In this document: one piece after another, positions 54,340 to 64,000 of the stretch
How the letters are laid out: each line of letters opens with the position of its first letter
Numbering within the stretch: position 1 is the first letter of the stretch
From: Haemonchus contortus
Lineage: Eukaryota; Nematoda; Chromadorea; Rhabditida; Trichostrongylidae
Length of the DNA: 64,000 bases
Assembly (NCBI GenBank): GCA_000469685.2
Contig: LS997567.1
Location: 22,155,758-22,219,757, forward strand
Reading direction: 5' to 3'
Position numbers and translations under genes: made by a program
The notes under the pieces: generated by a model
Databases searched by the model: none
What the model was told of the DNA's origin: nothing
The model's input: the letters and a program-made list of their open reading frames with translations, nothing else

Positions 54340-56170
54340 AAAATGATTTTGTCTGAAATTTTCGTTTTAACCCAATAAGCGTCGTTTTTTTCATTCGTGG
54401 CGTCGATTGTCCTTCTGGTAGAAGGCGCCAGTAGACTACGCATTGGAAATAAGGTGAACGGTAGCCAGAAAAGAAGCCACATGTTGAAACATGTTGAAAA
54501 GTGCGGGGAAGTTTCATGTGTGCTCTCCACAGTCGAGCTGCTGGCAGCGACGGATGGTGTGGTCGATAGCGCTGTGGACTTCAAGTTGGGACGACTAGGA
54601 TGGGTTGATGGTTCGGATCCCCGAGGCATTGTCGTTTTTGCATTTTATGCTGCCACCTCCAGACTGGTTCCATATTGCACCAGGGGCAAAGCAATTGCCT
54701 GGCTGGTCATGGTCGTGACCAATACCAGCGATAACCTCTGGGCGTCAACCGCGGACTTCTGTGGGAGAACGAATCAGATTCTCTTTCAACTCGTCTTCTT
54801 GCTGAAGCATCCATGACAGTAGGCTTGATATAAAAAGCTTTCACCTCTGAAGGAAATCGTTCTCATGCTGATTACTAGATTAATGACTAGATGAAGGGTT
54901 CGGGCGATACCCGTTCCCAACGTACGATCCCCTAACTCCGCGTCCTGCTATGAAGAGCTGGCAGGACGCGATCATGAAGGAACACTTCCATTCTGAATCG
55001 CACTAGATTTGAAAGTTCTATTGATCTGAAATCATGGAAAGGTATCTTGAATCTCGTGATACCAACTTAAATTGGAACTGATTAGCTCAACAGTTTATGG
55101 GTTGGTTCGATTGTTGTTTTATTTCTACCGAATTCCTTCAAACTGGTAAAAAGCGCATCTAATTTGGGCGATTTCACCGTTTTTTACCCTAGCGTTGACC
55201 TTGCGCTGTGAAAAGGTTTTTGTCCACTGTTCTGGTTGGTCAACTCCATTTTCTTCTCTCCTCACGATCAGTATCTTCTGCAGTCATCTCCACTTCAGCA
55301 ATGTCCTTCTTGATCGTGTCCTGCCAGCCCTTCATAGCAGGACGCAGAGTTAGGGGATCGTACGTTGGGAACGGATATCGCCCAAACCCTTCATCTAGTC
55401 ATTAATCTAGTAATCCGGCGCTAGAATGATTTCCTTCAGAGGTGACAGCTTTTTATAGCAAGCCTGATGCTCATGGATGCTTCAGCAGGAAGTTGAAGTT
55501 GAAAGAGAATCTGATTCGTTTTCCCACAGAAGTCCGCGGCTGACGCCCAGAGAAAGGTCGTAGTCGGCAGCTACAATGAATATGGGAATCCTGTTGTCCT
55601 TGCATTGACGAACGATGTCGAGGACAGCTTCCATCGAACAGGAACCATATTATAGGGTCTTGATCCACATTCAAACACTTATATAGTGCGAAATGAAGGG
55701 ACCCCTTTATACTCCTAGGAGTGTGAAGCCTGAAAGCTTTTCCACTGATAGTGCTTCCCACATCAAATTCTAACGACTTGCAGAGGTTATCGCTGGTCCT
55801 AGTCACGACCATGACCAGTCAGGCAATTGCTTTGCCCTGGTGCAATACGGAGCCAATCTGGAGGTGGCAGCATAAAACGCAAAAACTCCAATGCCTCAGA
55901 GATCCGAACCATCAACCCATCCTAGTCGTCCCAACTCGAAGTCCACATCGCTGTCCGTCCCACCATCCGTCGCTGCCAGCAGCTCGACTGTGGAGAGCAC
56001 ATATGAAACTTCCCGTATCTTTCAACATGTTTCAACATGTGGCTTCCTTTCTGGATACCGTTCACGTTATTTTGAATGCGTAGTCCACTGGCGCCTTCTA
56101 CTAGAAGGACAATCGACGCCACGAATGAAACAAACGACCCTTATTGGGATAAACGAAAATTTCTGACAAG
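54340..56170. mobile_element. Second large palindrome (about 1.8 kb) with tRNA-like heads
   Basis: The left arm (about 54,345-54,985) is an inverted match to the right arm (about 55,305-56,170) around a loop of about 320 bp. Shared landmarks include 'gtggcgtcgattgtcc' (54,397; mirror 56,103-56,118) and 'aggacgc..agttaggggatcgtacgttggga' (54,920-54,970; mirror 55,330-55,360). The right arm has about 235 extra bases at 55,552-55,786. Each arm carries a B-box-like GGTTCGGATCC/T (54,610-54,620; mirror 55,901-55,911). No transposase. End sequences differ from the 6481-8082 family. Confidence 0.75.
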
Positions 56171-57190
56171 AAAGACCTTCCTTGTTAGAAACCAAGATCC
56201 AATCACCAATTAAATTTTAGCGCCTTTGTTATTTATGATCTAGATTTGATTCTTTGATATTCGGCAAGAAGGGTAAGTACAGCGATAGGGACCGGTTATA
56301 AGGAAATGAAATTAGGTCACTTTTCGCTTACGACTTCTACCCACCGGAGCTTGTGATTCAATGAAGGATCACAGTTTCTCCCTGCTTTGATATCATTCCT
56401 AACAAAGCTTATCCAACCGCTAATAATCGTGGATTCTCATTCAAGATGTAACCGTAGAAAAAAGGTCCTACATTCATAAAGACACTTGATAATGCTATTA
56501 TTATGACTCGACAACATTTGTGAATACCATTCAGGGCTCTGGATGCCTACCAGTCAAACCTTCAATAGGTCTTTATTTTTAAGATGAACAGCGATTGATC
56601 GAGTCTTCTAAACGAAGGCATAGGCATCGGCACATTTTGAATTTCGTTTGCCTTATTGCTCCTCTATCGAATTCCATGTTCCGAAAAGTATCATTTGTTC
56701 CAAAGGAGGGTGGTGTTTGCCGATTATCACAACTCTATCATATTATTGCTGTTATTATTATTTACAACTATTATCACTTACTATTATTATTTCTTATTAT
56801 TATTATTACTTCCTATTATTATTACTTATTTTTATTATTACTTACTTCATTAGGAGCAAGGATGTCCGGCGTCAGCCGGGTGACCCGACTGATGGTAATA
56901 ATAGTATGTAATAATGTTTATAAGTGATAATGAAAGTAAGTAATACTTATAACAAGTAATACTAATAGTAAGTAATAGTAGTATAAGTAATAATATAATA
57001 ATAGCAAGCAATAATATTGTAAGCAGTAATAGTAATAATATGTAGTAAGTAATAATAGTAGTAAGTATTTAGTAATAACAGTATCGCAGTAACAGTAACA
57101 GATATCGGTTTACAGGAGAATTATATATTATTTCTGCGTACCTTCTCTTCAATTTAATTGGTTTTTCCATGTTCCTTGCAATTTACCCAT
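56171..57190. other. Unassigned AT-rich region with TTA-rich simple repeats
   Basis: 56,735-56,850 and 56,895-57,100 are low-complexity TTA/TAA/TAG repeats. The rest shows no gene. Confidence 0.6.
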
Positions 57191-57194
57191 ATTA

Positions 57195-58460
57195 CAGGGT
57201 GGGCCAAAATTATGACTACAGCGCGCACTGACGTTCATAGCAAATTTTTTCTGAGTTCATAACAATTCATTGAATTTCTTCCTTTTCACGAAGTAGCTTA
57301 CGTTATTACCTTTCTAATGATACTGAACTTTTGGTAGATTTTTAACATAATATAAGCGTAACTAGTCCGTGAATTAAACGTCGCTTTGCATTTACAAACA
57401 CTTTTGGCACGGTGCATCTACAAACGAACTAACGAAACAAGGCAGGTATTGCATTCGACCATAAGACGCTCTCGAGAGTTGGGAACAATTGCAGATAGGA
57501 GTGGTGAACCTAGGAGAGCTGTGGTTATATTTAGGGGAAGTGTTAAGGAAGCAGGGCAAAGGTCTACGTAGGAGCAAAATTCATTCTGAGTCCAAAAAGG
57601 CTAAATGAATGGATATGTCACGAAATTTTCTGCGTGAACTCGTGAAGCATCACCTGCACAACGAGACCCTTACACGATCAGAAAGTGATTTCCCCAGAGA
57701 TCAGGTTAAAGAGAAGAGAAAGGTTGGCTAACAAAAGCTGCCTGTCGCATCTGAAAAAATTGTCCTACGGAATTCCTGTTCACCGACGAAAAGAAATTCA
57801 CAGTGAAATAGGTGCTCAATAAGTAGAGCGATAAGATTTATATGAAGCTTAAATGATTGAAAGTGATACAGCGTCTGGCTCACTAACTTTCTGTGATGGC
57901 CTGTGCTAGCGTCACCGCCGAGGCAAAGACACCGATTATTCTTGTAAATTATGGAGTGAAAGTTGGTTAGGAGGCCTGTTCGATCTCTTCGTGCGCAATA
58001 GGACACTTTGGTGATTCGAACCGGTCATATTGTCAAGATGAAGCTCCAGACCGCAGAACAGAAATTGCCTAGAAATTTCGTAAAAGGGGTTTCTTGACTT
58101 CATAACTTTCGATCAGTGACCACTCTTTAGCCCTGACCTAAATCCCATGAATGTCTCCATGTGGTCAGCCTCTGAGATGAAAGCATCCTTCAGTCCAAAC
58201 AAGAGAAGAAATGATCTCGAAAATGCTTGGCAAAAAACCGGGACCAACTCGATAACCCTTGCTGCGTGCCACCGTCAATGCCGTCCATCGTCGTCTTTGG
58301 AGTTGGGTGAGAGCAGAAAGCAACAGATCCCAGTTTCATTGTACAGTTTTGATAAGAAATTTGTTATAAACCCTTTAATGATATTGGTTTGCTCCATTGG
58401 CTTTCTATTCGTTTTCTGCGATGTGACTTCTGTGTAATCATAATTTTGGCCCACCCTGTA
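57195..58460 (+). mobile_element. Tc1/mariner (maT-like) element with intact ends
   Basis: Ends CAGGGTGGGCCAAAATTATGA are inverted at 57,195-57,215 and 58,440-58,460 with TA on both sides (57,193-57,194; 58,461-58,462). Inside, the plus strand reads a broken transposase: FLRELVKHHLHNETLTRS (about 57,620-57,680) and SPDLNPMNVSMWSASE (about 58,128-58,175), the signature with the third catalytic residue in DD37D/maT-type elements. Frameshifts and stops (e.g. TGA before PLFSPDLNP) kill it. Total 1266 bp, normal for the group. Confidence 0.85.
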
Positions 58461-58810
58461 GACATAGACATATTTGGACATTTTAGAGATTTTTAGCCTT
58501 GGCAATTTAGTCCATAACCAGACATAGGGTGTTAATGGCTTTTCAATAAAGTCATGAGCTATTATTGTTGATGAATTATATTCATGGAAAGGATTATTAA
58601 TACAGTATCGATTTGAAGGATAGGTTTGGAAAAGAGAGAAAACTGTTTTGGTAACGATGAGGGAAGTAGAGGATTTTCAAATATGGGTGTGCATTCCAAT
58701 TTTCAAGTACTGTTTCGGTTCATTTTTAAACTGCCTCGTTTTTAGACGCTGTTGACGCTCCTGTATATCTTTTCCAACGTAGCGGCAAGCATGATAAACA
58801 GGACAGCCGT
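58461..58810. other. Unassigned region
   Basis: No recognisable feature. Confidence 0.4.
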
Positions 58811-58923
58811 ATGTGGGAACAAGAAATAAAGGAGATCACCAGCATAATTGACGTTTCTATGGAGAATGTTCGTTCTTATGATCATTATATCATGTCTAAT
58901 CCGCTGGAGATGTTCGATTGCAG

Positions 58924-59240
58924 GCAAACCAGCTATTGCAAGCTCCAGATATGCATGAAATCTGTCACGACGTTCCCCATCGGGCTAGCGAATGTCGTTT
59001 GGCAGCTCAGAACGCTGTACAAGCGTGTGCTCGCATTGCCGAAGAACATCGCCTTATGCTCCAAGTATTATATTCAATTCCTGTTAGCCTTTATTTTTTT
59101 CAGCGGAGCCTTGCTTCTTCCCTTTCAATACTTACATTTTTATGGCTGGGTGGCACTAGTGAATAATATGGACTCGTCTGTGGCCTCACTGAGGAAACGA
59201 GCATCGCGACTCTTGCAGCAAATGGAGAAGGTACTTGCAA
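58924..59240 (+). CDS. Possible host-gene exons (unknown, helical protein)
   Basis: I do not recognise the protein. 58,924-59,064 follows TTGCAG and reads 47 codons (ANQLLQAPDMHEICHDVPHR, then RLAAQNAVQACARIAEEHRL), helical and non-repetitive. It ends CTCCAA|GTATTATA, and TTTTTTTCAG at 59,094-59,103 gives a possible 39-base intron, very short but in the range of nematode introns. A second block (about 59,166-59,231) reads NNMDSSVASLRKRASRLLQQ and ends GAGAAG|GTACTTG. The two blocks are not joined by a frame-consistent splice that I can prove, so this may be a pseudogene or partial duplicate. Confidence 0.3.
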
Positions 59241-59284
59241 TCTGTTCAGCAGTGTCACAGCGTTCACTTTTGGAACAAATGTGA

Positions 59285-60176
59285 AGCTTTAGGTTACTAC
59301 ACACACATAGCATAAGCGCACATAAATGTTGATTTCATAAAACCCCTTTAAGAAATGGTTTCTTGTCTATATTGAGTGTTGCGTGAAAAACTGAACAGGT
59401 TCATGCACTTCGACTCCACCAATAGTTTCACCTTTATTCAAAACCTTTCCGACTCTCCATTCTCTACCGAAAAAAAGGTGTAGAACAGATAAACATGGGT
59501 ATGCAAGTTTTAGATCTAAATTAGGTCAGATGACTCCTCTGCTTTGCTCAGATGAAATAATCCCACTGTATACAAGCCACTAACTGTGTCTGTTGATTTG
59601 TCTGTATGCGTTTGAGCTGACATTCATAACTGCTGTCGCCCTGCAAAGAGGGCGTTCAAATTTGGAAGGGGTACAGGATTGGAGCGCTGATGATAGCCAT
59701 TAGGAAGCAATATCGATTGATATGAACTGGTAAGTAGGCTTAAAGGCAAAAGCCACTGGATCCGTTGATAACTTCGTGTTGAAGGTGAAACCTTGCAACT
59801 ACGGTAGGTATGGTGGGGTGTAAGGGACCGTAAATAGTTGGTGACAAAGACTGATAACAAGCGATAAGGGCTGTTAAAAGTATAAACTTGGAGGAGGTTA
59901 GCTTCAGCTGGACGGTCCGAGAGTTGTTCTATATTGCGTGAGTGGTACTTGCTTAATTACTTCAACCAAGGCAATAATATTATACTCTACGATTCGATAT
60001 GTCCGACCGTTCTTCGCCAGTTTGTTTATTGCATGCCAGTGCTTGGCTGGCAACGATTTGATGATACCCATCAACAGTCACCAAAAGTTACTGTCAATTC
60101 CGAACCCAGCCATTTTCCACCGCTTACTTCGAATTTTCTTTTTCTCGGGGAGCCTTCTTATGTCTTATAGTTTTGT
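59285..60176. other. Unassigned region with TGTC-family trace
   Basis: 59,590-59,690 resembles the TGTC-headed repeat ('tttgtctgtatgcg', 'aaatttggaaggggtacaggattggagcgctgatgatagc'). No gene found elsewhere. Confidence 0.4.
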
Positions 60177-61088
60177 ATGTTATCCACCGCGAATGGGACT
60201 GAACAACTCTTCAAGATTAGAGCAGTGCTAGGCAATTCCGACAAGATATCAACACCCGCTGTTGTTTCCGAAAAGAATGTCGCTACTGATGTGTCGATTG
60301 TACGTTTTCGAGGTCGTTCGAAGTTCAAGCAGTATATGCCTAACGAGAAACAAGTTTGTAATCAAACTTATGTTGGAGAAGTTCACGACAGTGAAGGAAG
60401 TGTTGCGGGGAACGTAATCATGTGTTTGATGCATGGTTAGTTTATTCTCGCCAAAGAGTTCTCTGTGACAATTGGTGCTCCTCAGCTGGTCTAGTTCGAA
60501 AGCACTTGCAAGGAAAAATGGATTTTGTGAAAATTTCCGCTAACAATAGAAAGGTTTCCTTTTTGCACTCGCAAAGAAGAGAGCGCCTAAAGCTATGCAG
60601 TCTCAAAAGAGATAATCATCATTCAGTGGCGCGACAAACGAAGCGTGTTCTATACATTAACATGTCATGGAGACGAAAGGAAGGGGTGTTACCATAATGA
60701 TAAGGGACCGCGACATGTTCATGTTATTCAAGGACTCATCGGATTAAATGATCTCGTACATCATTTTATCAGGAGGGCTTGCGAGTGATACATGCGCATT
60801 TTTCCATCTTGTTTTGCAAACGTCAATGGTCAATGCGTGGTTACTGTACTGCAGAATGATTCAGAAATTCTTTTTGCTGTATGAAGAAGACGCTATGAAG
60901 TTGTTGGAAAATAAACAAGATATAACTCGATGTCAGAAGAGTACGCTCGGAATGATCGTCAAACCCGTTGGAAAGCTGCGGCGGAAAACTGTTATTCCTG
61001 CTACCATCAGAGATGGCAGATTCAAAGCCAGGAAAAGTGTTACTGTAGTTCATACCAAGTGTTCTGTTTGCGAAAAATTGCTTTTGTT
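60177..61088 (+). pseudogene. piggyBac-like transposase relic
   Basis: Frames at 60,177-60,440 (SIVRFRGRSKFKQYMPNEKQ, the 'm.pFkGRs.lkqYmp.Kp' block of piggyBac transposases), 60,422-60,697 (LCDNWCSSAGLVRKHLQGK, matching the 'DNfyts..La..L' block, then KRDNHHSVARQTKRVLYINM) and 60,748-61,149 (SMVNAWLLYCRMIQKFFLLY, then a VVHTKCSVCEKLL zinc-finger start) follow the family order. The end is cut by the Penelope-like element at about 61,089. PiggyBac transposases cut and paste at TTAA. Frameshifts make it inactive. Confidence 0.7.
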
Positions 61089-61142
61089 TGCTACTGAGTT
61101 GTTTTCTTTAACTCTTCACGAGGTTTGTATACAAGCTTTATT

Positions 61143-61180
61143 AGGCTGACGTTTCGGCGGAGTCGCCTTCTCCAGAGCCT
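61143..61180 (-). ncRNA. Hammerhead-ribozyme-like core (minus strand)
   Basis: On the minus strand: AGGCT (stem I), CTGGAGA (core, consensus CTGANGA, A6 changed to G), A, GGCG-ACTC-CGCC (perfect stem II), GAA, AC-GT (2-bp stem III), C (cleavage position), AGCCT (stem I partner). Very short stem III is usual for hammerheads of Penelope-like elements. The core change probably blocks cleavage. Confidence 0.6.
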
Positions 61181-61426
61181 AGAAAGATCATAACAATTCA
61201 TGACTGTCCGACCAAACGTCTCCACTGCCACACTGAAGTTCGAGACTCCCAAGGCACGCAGGTGATCAAAGGAGAACCACTCACAGTAGCTCTGTGGATC
61301 CTTCAAAACCAACCAGCAATCGACGATAACAATCGACCAATCTCAGCTGGGGTAGATCTGCATTCAGAGTCTCTATGGGAAGGCCAACTTTATATAAGGC
61401 AGCAGCTCCTGCGTGATAGTTTGTAG

Positions 61427-62040
61427 TTGGAAAGTGGCTACCGCAATTTTCCAACTACAAGAAGAGCACCTTCTGGTGGCGTGATCCTCAGACATGGTAG
61501 TACTTCGATCGATGGGAAGATTCCTTTTGTATTACCATTTATCTCTGATGAGGTCAGTGCAACCATTAGGAAGTCTCTAAAGAGATCGGGCTTGGAAAAT
61601 GTGGTTGCTATTGTTAACGTACCACCCCTCAATCTAAAGAAGCGCCTGGTTCGGATAGGCTGTACGATCGTCTATGTACAACCTCAAACTGTGTGGTTTG
61701 TACGGCTGGAAGGGAAGGTGATTGTAACATGTCTGGGGTGGTCTACAAAATTACTTGCCGTGATTGTGGGGAAGAGTATATTGGAGAAACGGCAAGACCA
61801 CTCCACGTAAGGGTTAAGGAGCACATAGATGGTATTAAGCGATTGAATGAGTCCACTGCCTTAGGGAGTCATCGAATACAAAAGCACAGCGGAGGCGTTC
61901 CTGAAGTCTCCGTGGAGGTCGTGGCACAGGAATCGCAATTATGCGCGCGTAAAACCACTGATCCAAAAATGAATCGTAGGGAAGAACGCCTCGCAATCAC
62001 GCGGGAGCTGCGGCCTTATATAAAGTTGGCCTTCCCATAG
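61427..62040 (+). pseudogene. Penelope-like element copy 3: RT tail and GIY-YIG endonuclease
   Basis: From 61,427 the frame reads NFPTTRRAPSGGVILRHGST-like sequence, FVLPFISDEVSATIRKSLKR and [18 protein letters not shown], and shifts frame near 61,650. 61,693-62,040 then reads [20 protein letters not shown] and [20 protein letters not shown], an intact GIY-YIG motif (VYKI...EYIGET) with the downstream Arg and His, then [20 protein letters not shown]. The nuclease nicks target DNA. This copy keeps the best nuclease core of the three but has a frameshift and no RT. Confidence 0.85.
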
Positions 62041-62235
62041 AGACTCTGAATGAAGACCTACCCCAGCTGAGACTGGTCGATTATTACCATCGTCGATTGC
62101 TGGTTGGTTTCGAAGAATCCACCAAGCTACGGTGAGTGGTTCTCCTTTAATCACCTGCGTGCCCTGGGGGTCTCGAACTTCAGTGTGGCAGTGGAGACGT
62201 TTGGTCGGATAGTCATGAATTGTTATGATCTTTCT

Positions 62236-62273
62236 AGGCTCTGAAGAAGGCGACTCCACCGAAACGTCAGCCT
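62236..62273 (+). ncRNA. Hammerhead-ribozyme-like core (plus strand)
   Basis: AGGCT (stem I), CTGAAGA (exact CTGANGA core), A, GGCG-ACTC-CACC (stem II with one C-A mismatch), GAA, AC-GT (stem III, 2 bp), C (cleavage position 62,268), AGCCT (stem I partner). It lies in the 3' terminal segment of Penelope copy 3. The core is intact but stem II is weakened. An extra A after the core is unexplained. Confidence 0.65.
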
Positions 62274-62365
62274 AATAAAGCTTGTATACAAACCTCGTGA
62301 AGAGTTAAAGAAAACAACTCAGTAGCAGAACAATTATGCCGAGGTTCATAGAAAGCCGTTCGTGG

Positions 62366-63600
62366 AAGCTTTTGTTTGCGTTGTTTCAACCGGGAACTCT
62401 GTGATTATTCGTTGTTTGTATAAAGTCGTTATTTAAAAGTTTTCCTTACCGACGGGAATCGGGTGTACCGACGGGAATCGGGTGTGACAGGCGATCATTA
62501 CCCTGCAGTCCATGTACGCTGCCAAGCAGCTTCCATCGGCGTGAATGGTCGCGGTCGCACAGGCCAGGAAGTGAAAAGTCACATCTCGAACAGACAGGGC
62601 TCAAACAACTCGTAATTCAAAGTATCAAGCCCTTAGAGAAATAGGATGTGTTTGTCGCCTCCAACCAGTGCTGTCCGCAAGAGCAAAATCGAAAGGCCTC
62701 CACCAGGTAAGTCCCGGCCTCATATGGCCTTAGGCTTGAACTTAAGCCCACATTGGTGCTGTGATGGGGTCCTGGTTTGCCAAAAAAGTGGGATCTCTCG
62801 CGCTGCTCTCGCTCCGTTGGCTATTCTTGAAATACCGCCCTTGTTCCCTCCAGATCCATTTCTTCTGTACGAGTGGATTGCTTCTTTGGAGGCCCCCTAG
62901 TCCTTACTGTCCTTGCTTATGTGAGCCGGGCTCCCTGCTTTTTCTCCTCCGAAGGCTTCGTCTTCTGTTCTCTAGTGGACCGGCCTACAGAGTAAGACGT
63001 ATGAGTGTTTATTCCTCTTTACTCACTCTTTTGTACCACCTTAATCTTACCCTTCGTGATCCTCTTCATTCTTTTTCATCCTCACGTAGCCTTGTCGATT
63101 AGTATCACTTCCAAGACCTAACCGGTCTCCCCTTTGCTCCCGTGACACCAGCCTTTGCTGGGAAGTCTTGTGGAGAAGGTCAGGTCGGATGGAAACGGTA
63201 TTTTGGGTAGAAAAGGAATGAAATAGATAAGATAGGTACTTGCAAGAAAAAACTCATCAGTTAACACGCACTGTTAATGTGTTATCACGAGGTAATCGAA
63301 CGAAATGTCTTCTTCTTTGGAAATTACGCCGACCAAAGCAAACGAAAATCATTGCCAAGTCACGCAACCCTTCTTAGTGAACATCTCCAAATTGATCTGT
63401 TCTAAAAAACATCCCTTAAGGGCAGCAATTGGTAACTATTCCAGCAAGTCGTTATCATGAGTCCCAATTTTCGTGTAATGATCATGGACTGGTCGCGCGA
63501 AATAATCACACACCGCTGTCGATTCCCGCATCCGCCTAAATTTCGATTCAAATCGAAGCAAAGAAAGACTTTGCTTCAATAGTTCTGCCTGTTTAAGAAA
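62366..63600. other. Unassigned region; one possible coding exon
   Basis: No family recognised. ATG at 62,646 opens MCLSPPTSAVRKSKIERPPP and runs to CCACCAG|GTAAGTCC (about 62,706), a strong donor-like junction, so a small 5' exon is conceivable. Downstream plus-strand frames (62,761-63,102) have no motif. Direct copies of 'cgacgggaatcgggtgt' occur at 62,451 and 62,468. Confidence 0.25.
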
Positions 63601-63790
63601 CAATTCAATATCAATTCGCAGCATACTATGAGTGCTCCATCACTATCAACAATCTGTTGTCAACGAATTGGCGAAGAGCGTATACCGCTTCTGCCGAAGT
63701 CCTGCGTTTCGAAGTGGAAAGGGGCCAGGTCATTTCAGAATCGGAAAATTGTTTTTCTTGCCCGCAAGTTGGCTGCTGATTGCCAATAGG
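63440..63790 (-). CDS. Possible host-gene exons on minus strand (unknown)
   Basis: About 63,785-63,629 on the minus strand reads an open block (QEKQFSDSEMTWPLSTSKRR then TSAEAVYALRQFVDNRLL), preceded further up by a CATTTAG acceptor-like site at about 63,820. 63,624-63,436 reads a second frame (AELLKQSLSLLRFESKFRRM ... KIGTHDNDLLE) with TTAAACAG directly before AELLK. The composition looks natural and not repeat-derived, but the exon structure is unproven and I recognise no family. Confidence 0.28.
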
Positions 63791-64000
63791 AGGTAGTCGG
63801 AAGAGGGTGCCAAAAAACTTCCTAAATGAGCTTCAGAAACTCGAGCTGTATCGTCGTCGAGATATGAGCATTGCATCGTCTTAGGGCAGGTATACGTTGT
63901 CGAACTCCGTATAGATCGGTAGATGTTTTCTGCCGAAATTCTTAGTTGATAGCTCGCTCGTAAAAGTAATGTTGAAAGGAGGAGCTCCCAGTGATACACT
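63791..64000. other. Window end, unassigned
   Basis: A minus-strand frame is open to the window edge (63,999-63,730), in a different frame from the exon-like block beside it. No family is recognised. Confidence 0.3.

Larger units (their letters stand above)
61089..62365 (+). mobile_element. Penelope-like element copy 3 with inverted terminal segments
   Basis: A terminal segment at 61,089-61,425 (minus orientation) is inverted relative to the 3' segment at about 61,985-62,325. Coding sequence (61,427-62,040) lies between them. Terminal segments in direct or inverted arrangement, often carrying hammerhead ribozymes, are known for Penelope-like elements. The 3' segment ends near 62,365 ('ttcatagaaagccg'). 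The copy is inserted in a piggyBac relic on its left side. RT is missing, so it is truncated internally or at the 5' side. Confidence 0.75.

Overview
The window is repeat-dominated eukaryotic DNA, most likely from a strongylid nematode (hookworm-like). The evidence is an RTE element, a Penelope-like element and a CR1-like LINE whose protein style matches what I recall from Ancylostoma/Necator genomes, a BEL/Pao element with an env-like gene of the nematode Cer type, and many mariner/Tc1 and GGGCGGAGC-rich repeats. The organism call is inference. I found no host gene I am sure of, and no rRNA, real tRNA or CRISPR array. Nearly every long open frame is either part of a decayed mobile element or an artefact of a tetranucleotide repeat.

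Layout. 1-1.65 kb is a TATGTATGG/TATG array that cuts off a minus-strand Ty3/gypsy element. Gag-protease pieces of that element run from about 9.0 kb down to 1.65 kb. They are split by a 5'-truncated CR1-like LINE (3047-6229, target duplication CTTAT) and by a 1.6-kb near-perfect palindrome (6481-8082, target duplication TTA). 9.4-12.86 kb holds diverged repeats and a 0.7-kb ACAG array. 13.7-18.2 kb is a second, older member of the palindrome family, itself split by LINE #2 (13,930-16,676, target duplication TGACATT). LINE #2 carries a further 0.9-kb insert flanked by 22-bp direct repeats. 19-21.3 kb has a TTAA-flanked element and a mariner. 22.6-24.7 kb is a minus-strand BEL/Pao gag-protease relic. 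25-28.7 kb is a GGGCGGAGC-rich repeat family with a TGTA array.

31.17-40.33 kb is the best-preserved element: a BEL/Pao retroelement with two 311-bp LTRs, a tRNA-Gly-type primer site, gag, protease, RT, RNase H, integrase, an env-like region and a zinc-knuckle ORF after env. It is broken in many places and flanked by two Tc1 transposase relics in opposite orientation. 41-44 kb has an AT array, mariner pieces and a 120-bp hairpin MITE. 44-48.5 kb holds two minus-strand RTE copies. 48.5-51.2 kb has two Penelope-like relics in opposite orientation, one carrying a TTAA-flanked MITE. 52.8-54.3 kb repeats the GGGCGGAGC family. 54.3-56.2 kb is another large palindrome. 57.2-58.46 kb is a Tc1/mariner element with intact ends. 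58.8-59.3 kb may contain remnants of a host gene. 60.2-61.1 kb is a piggyBac-like transposase relic, and 61.09-62.36 kb a Penelope-like element with inverted terminal segments carrying hammerhead-ribozyme-like cores.

The most unusual points are the hammerhead-like pair, the family of large palindromes with tRNA-like polymerase III boxes in their arms, the extra ORF behind env, and the clean insertion history that can be read from reading frames and target duplications.
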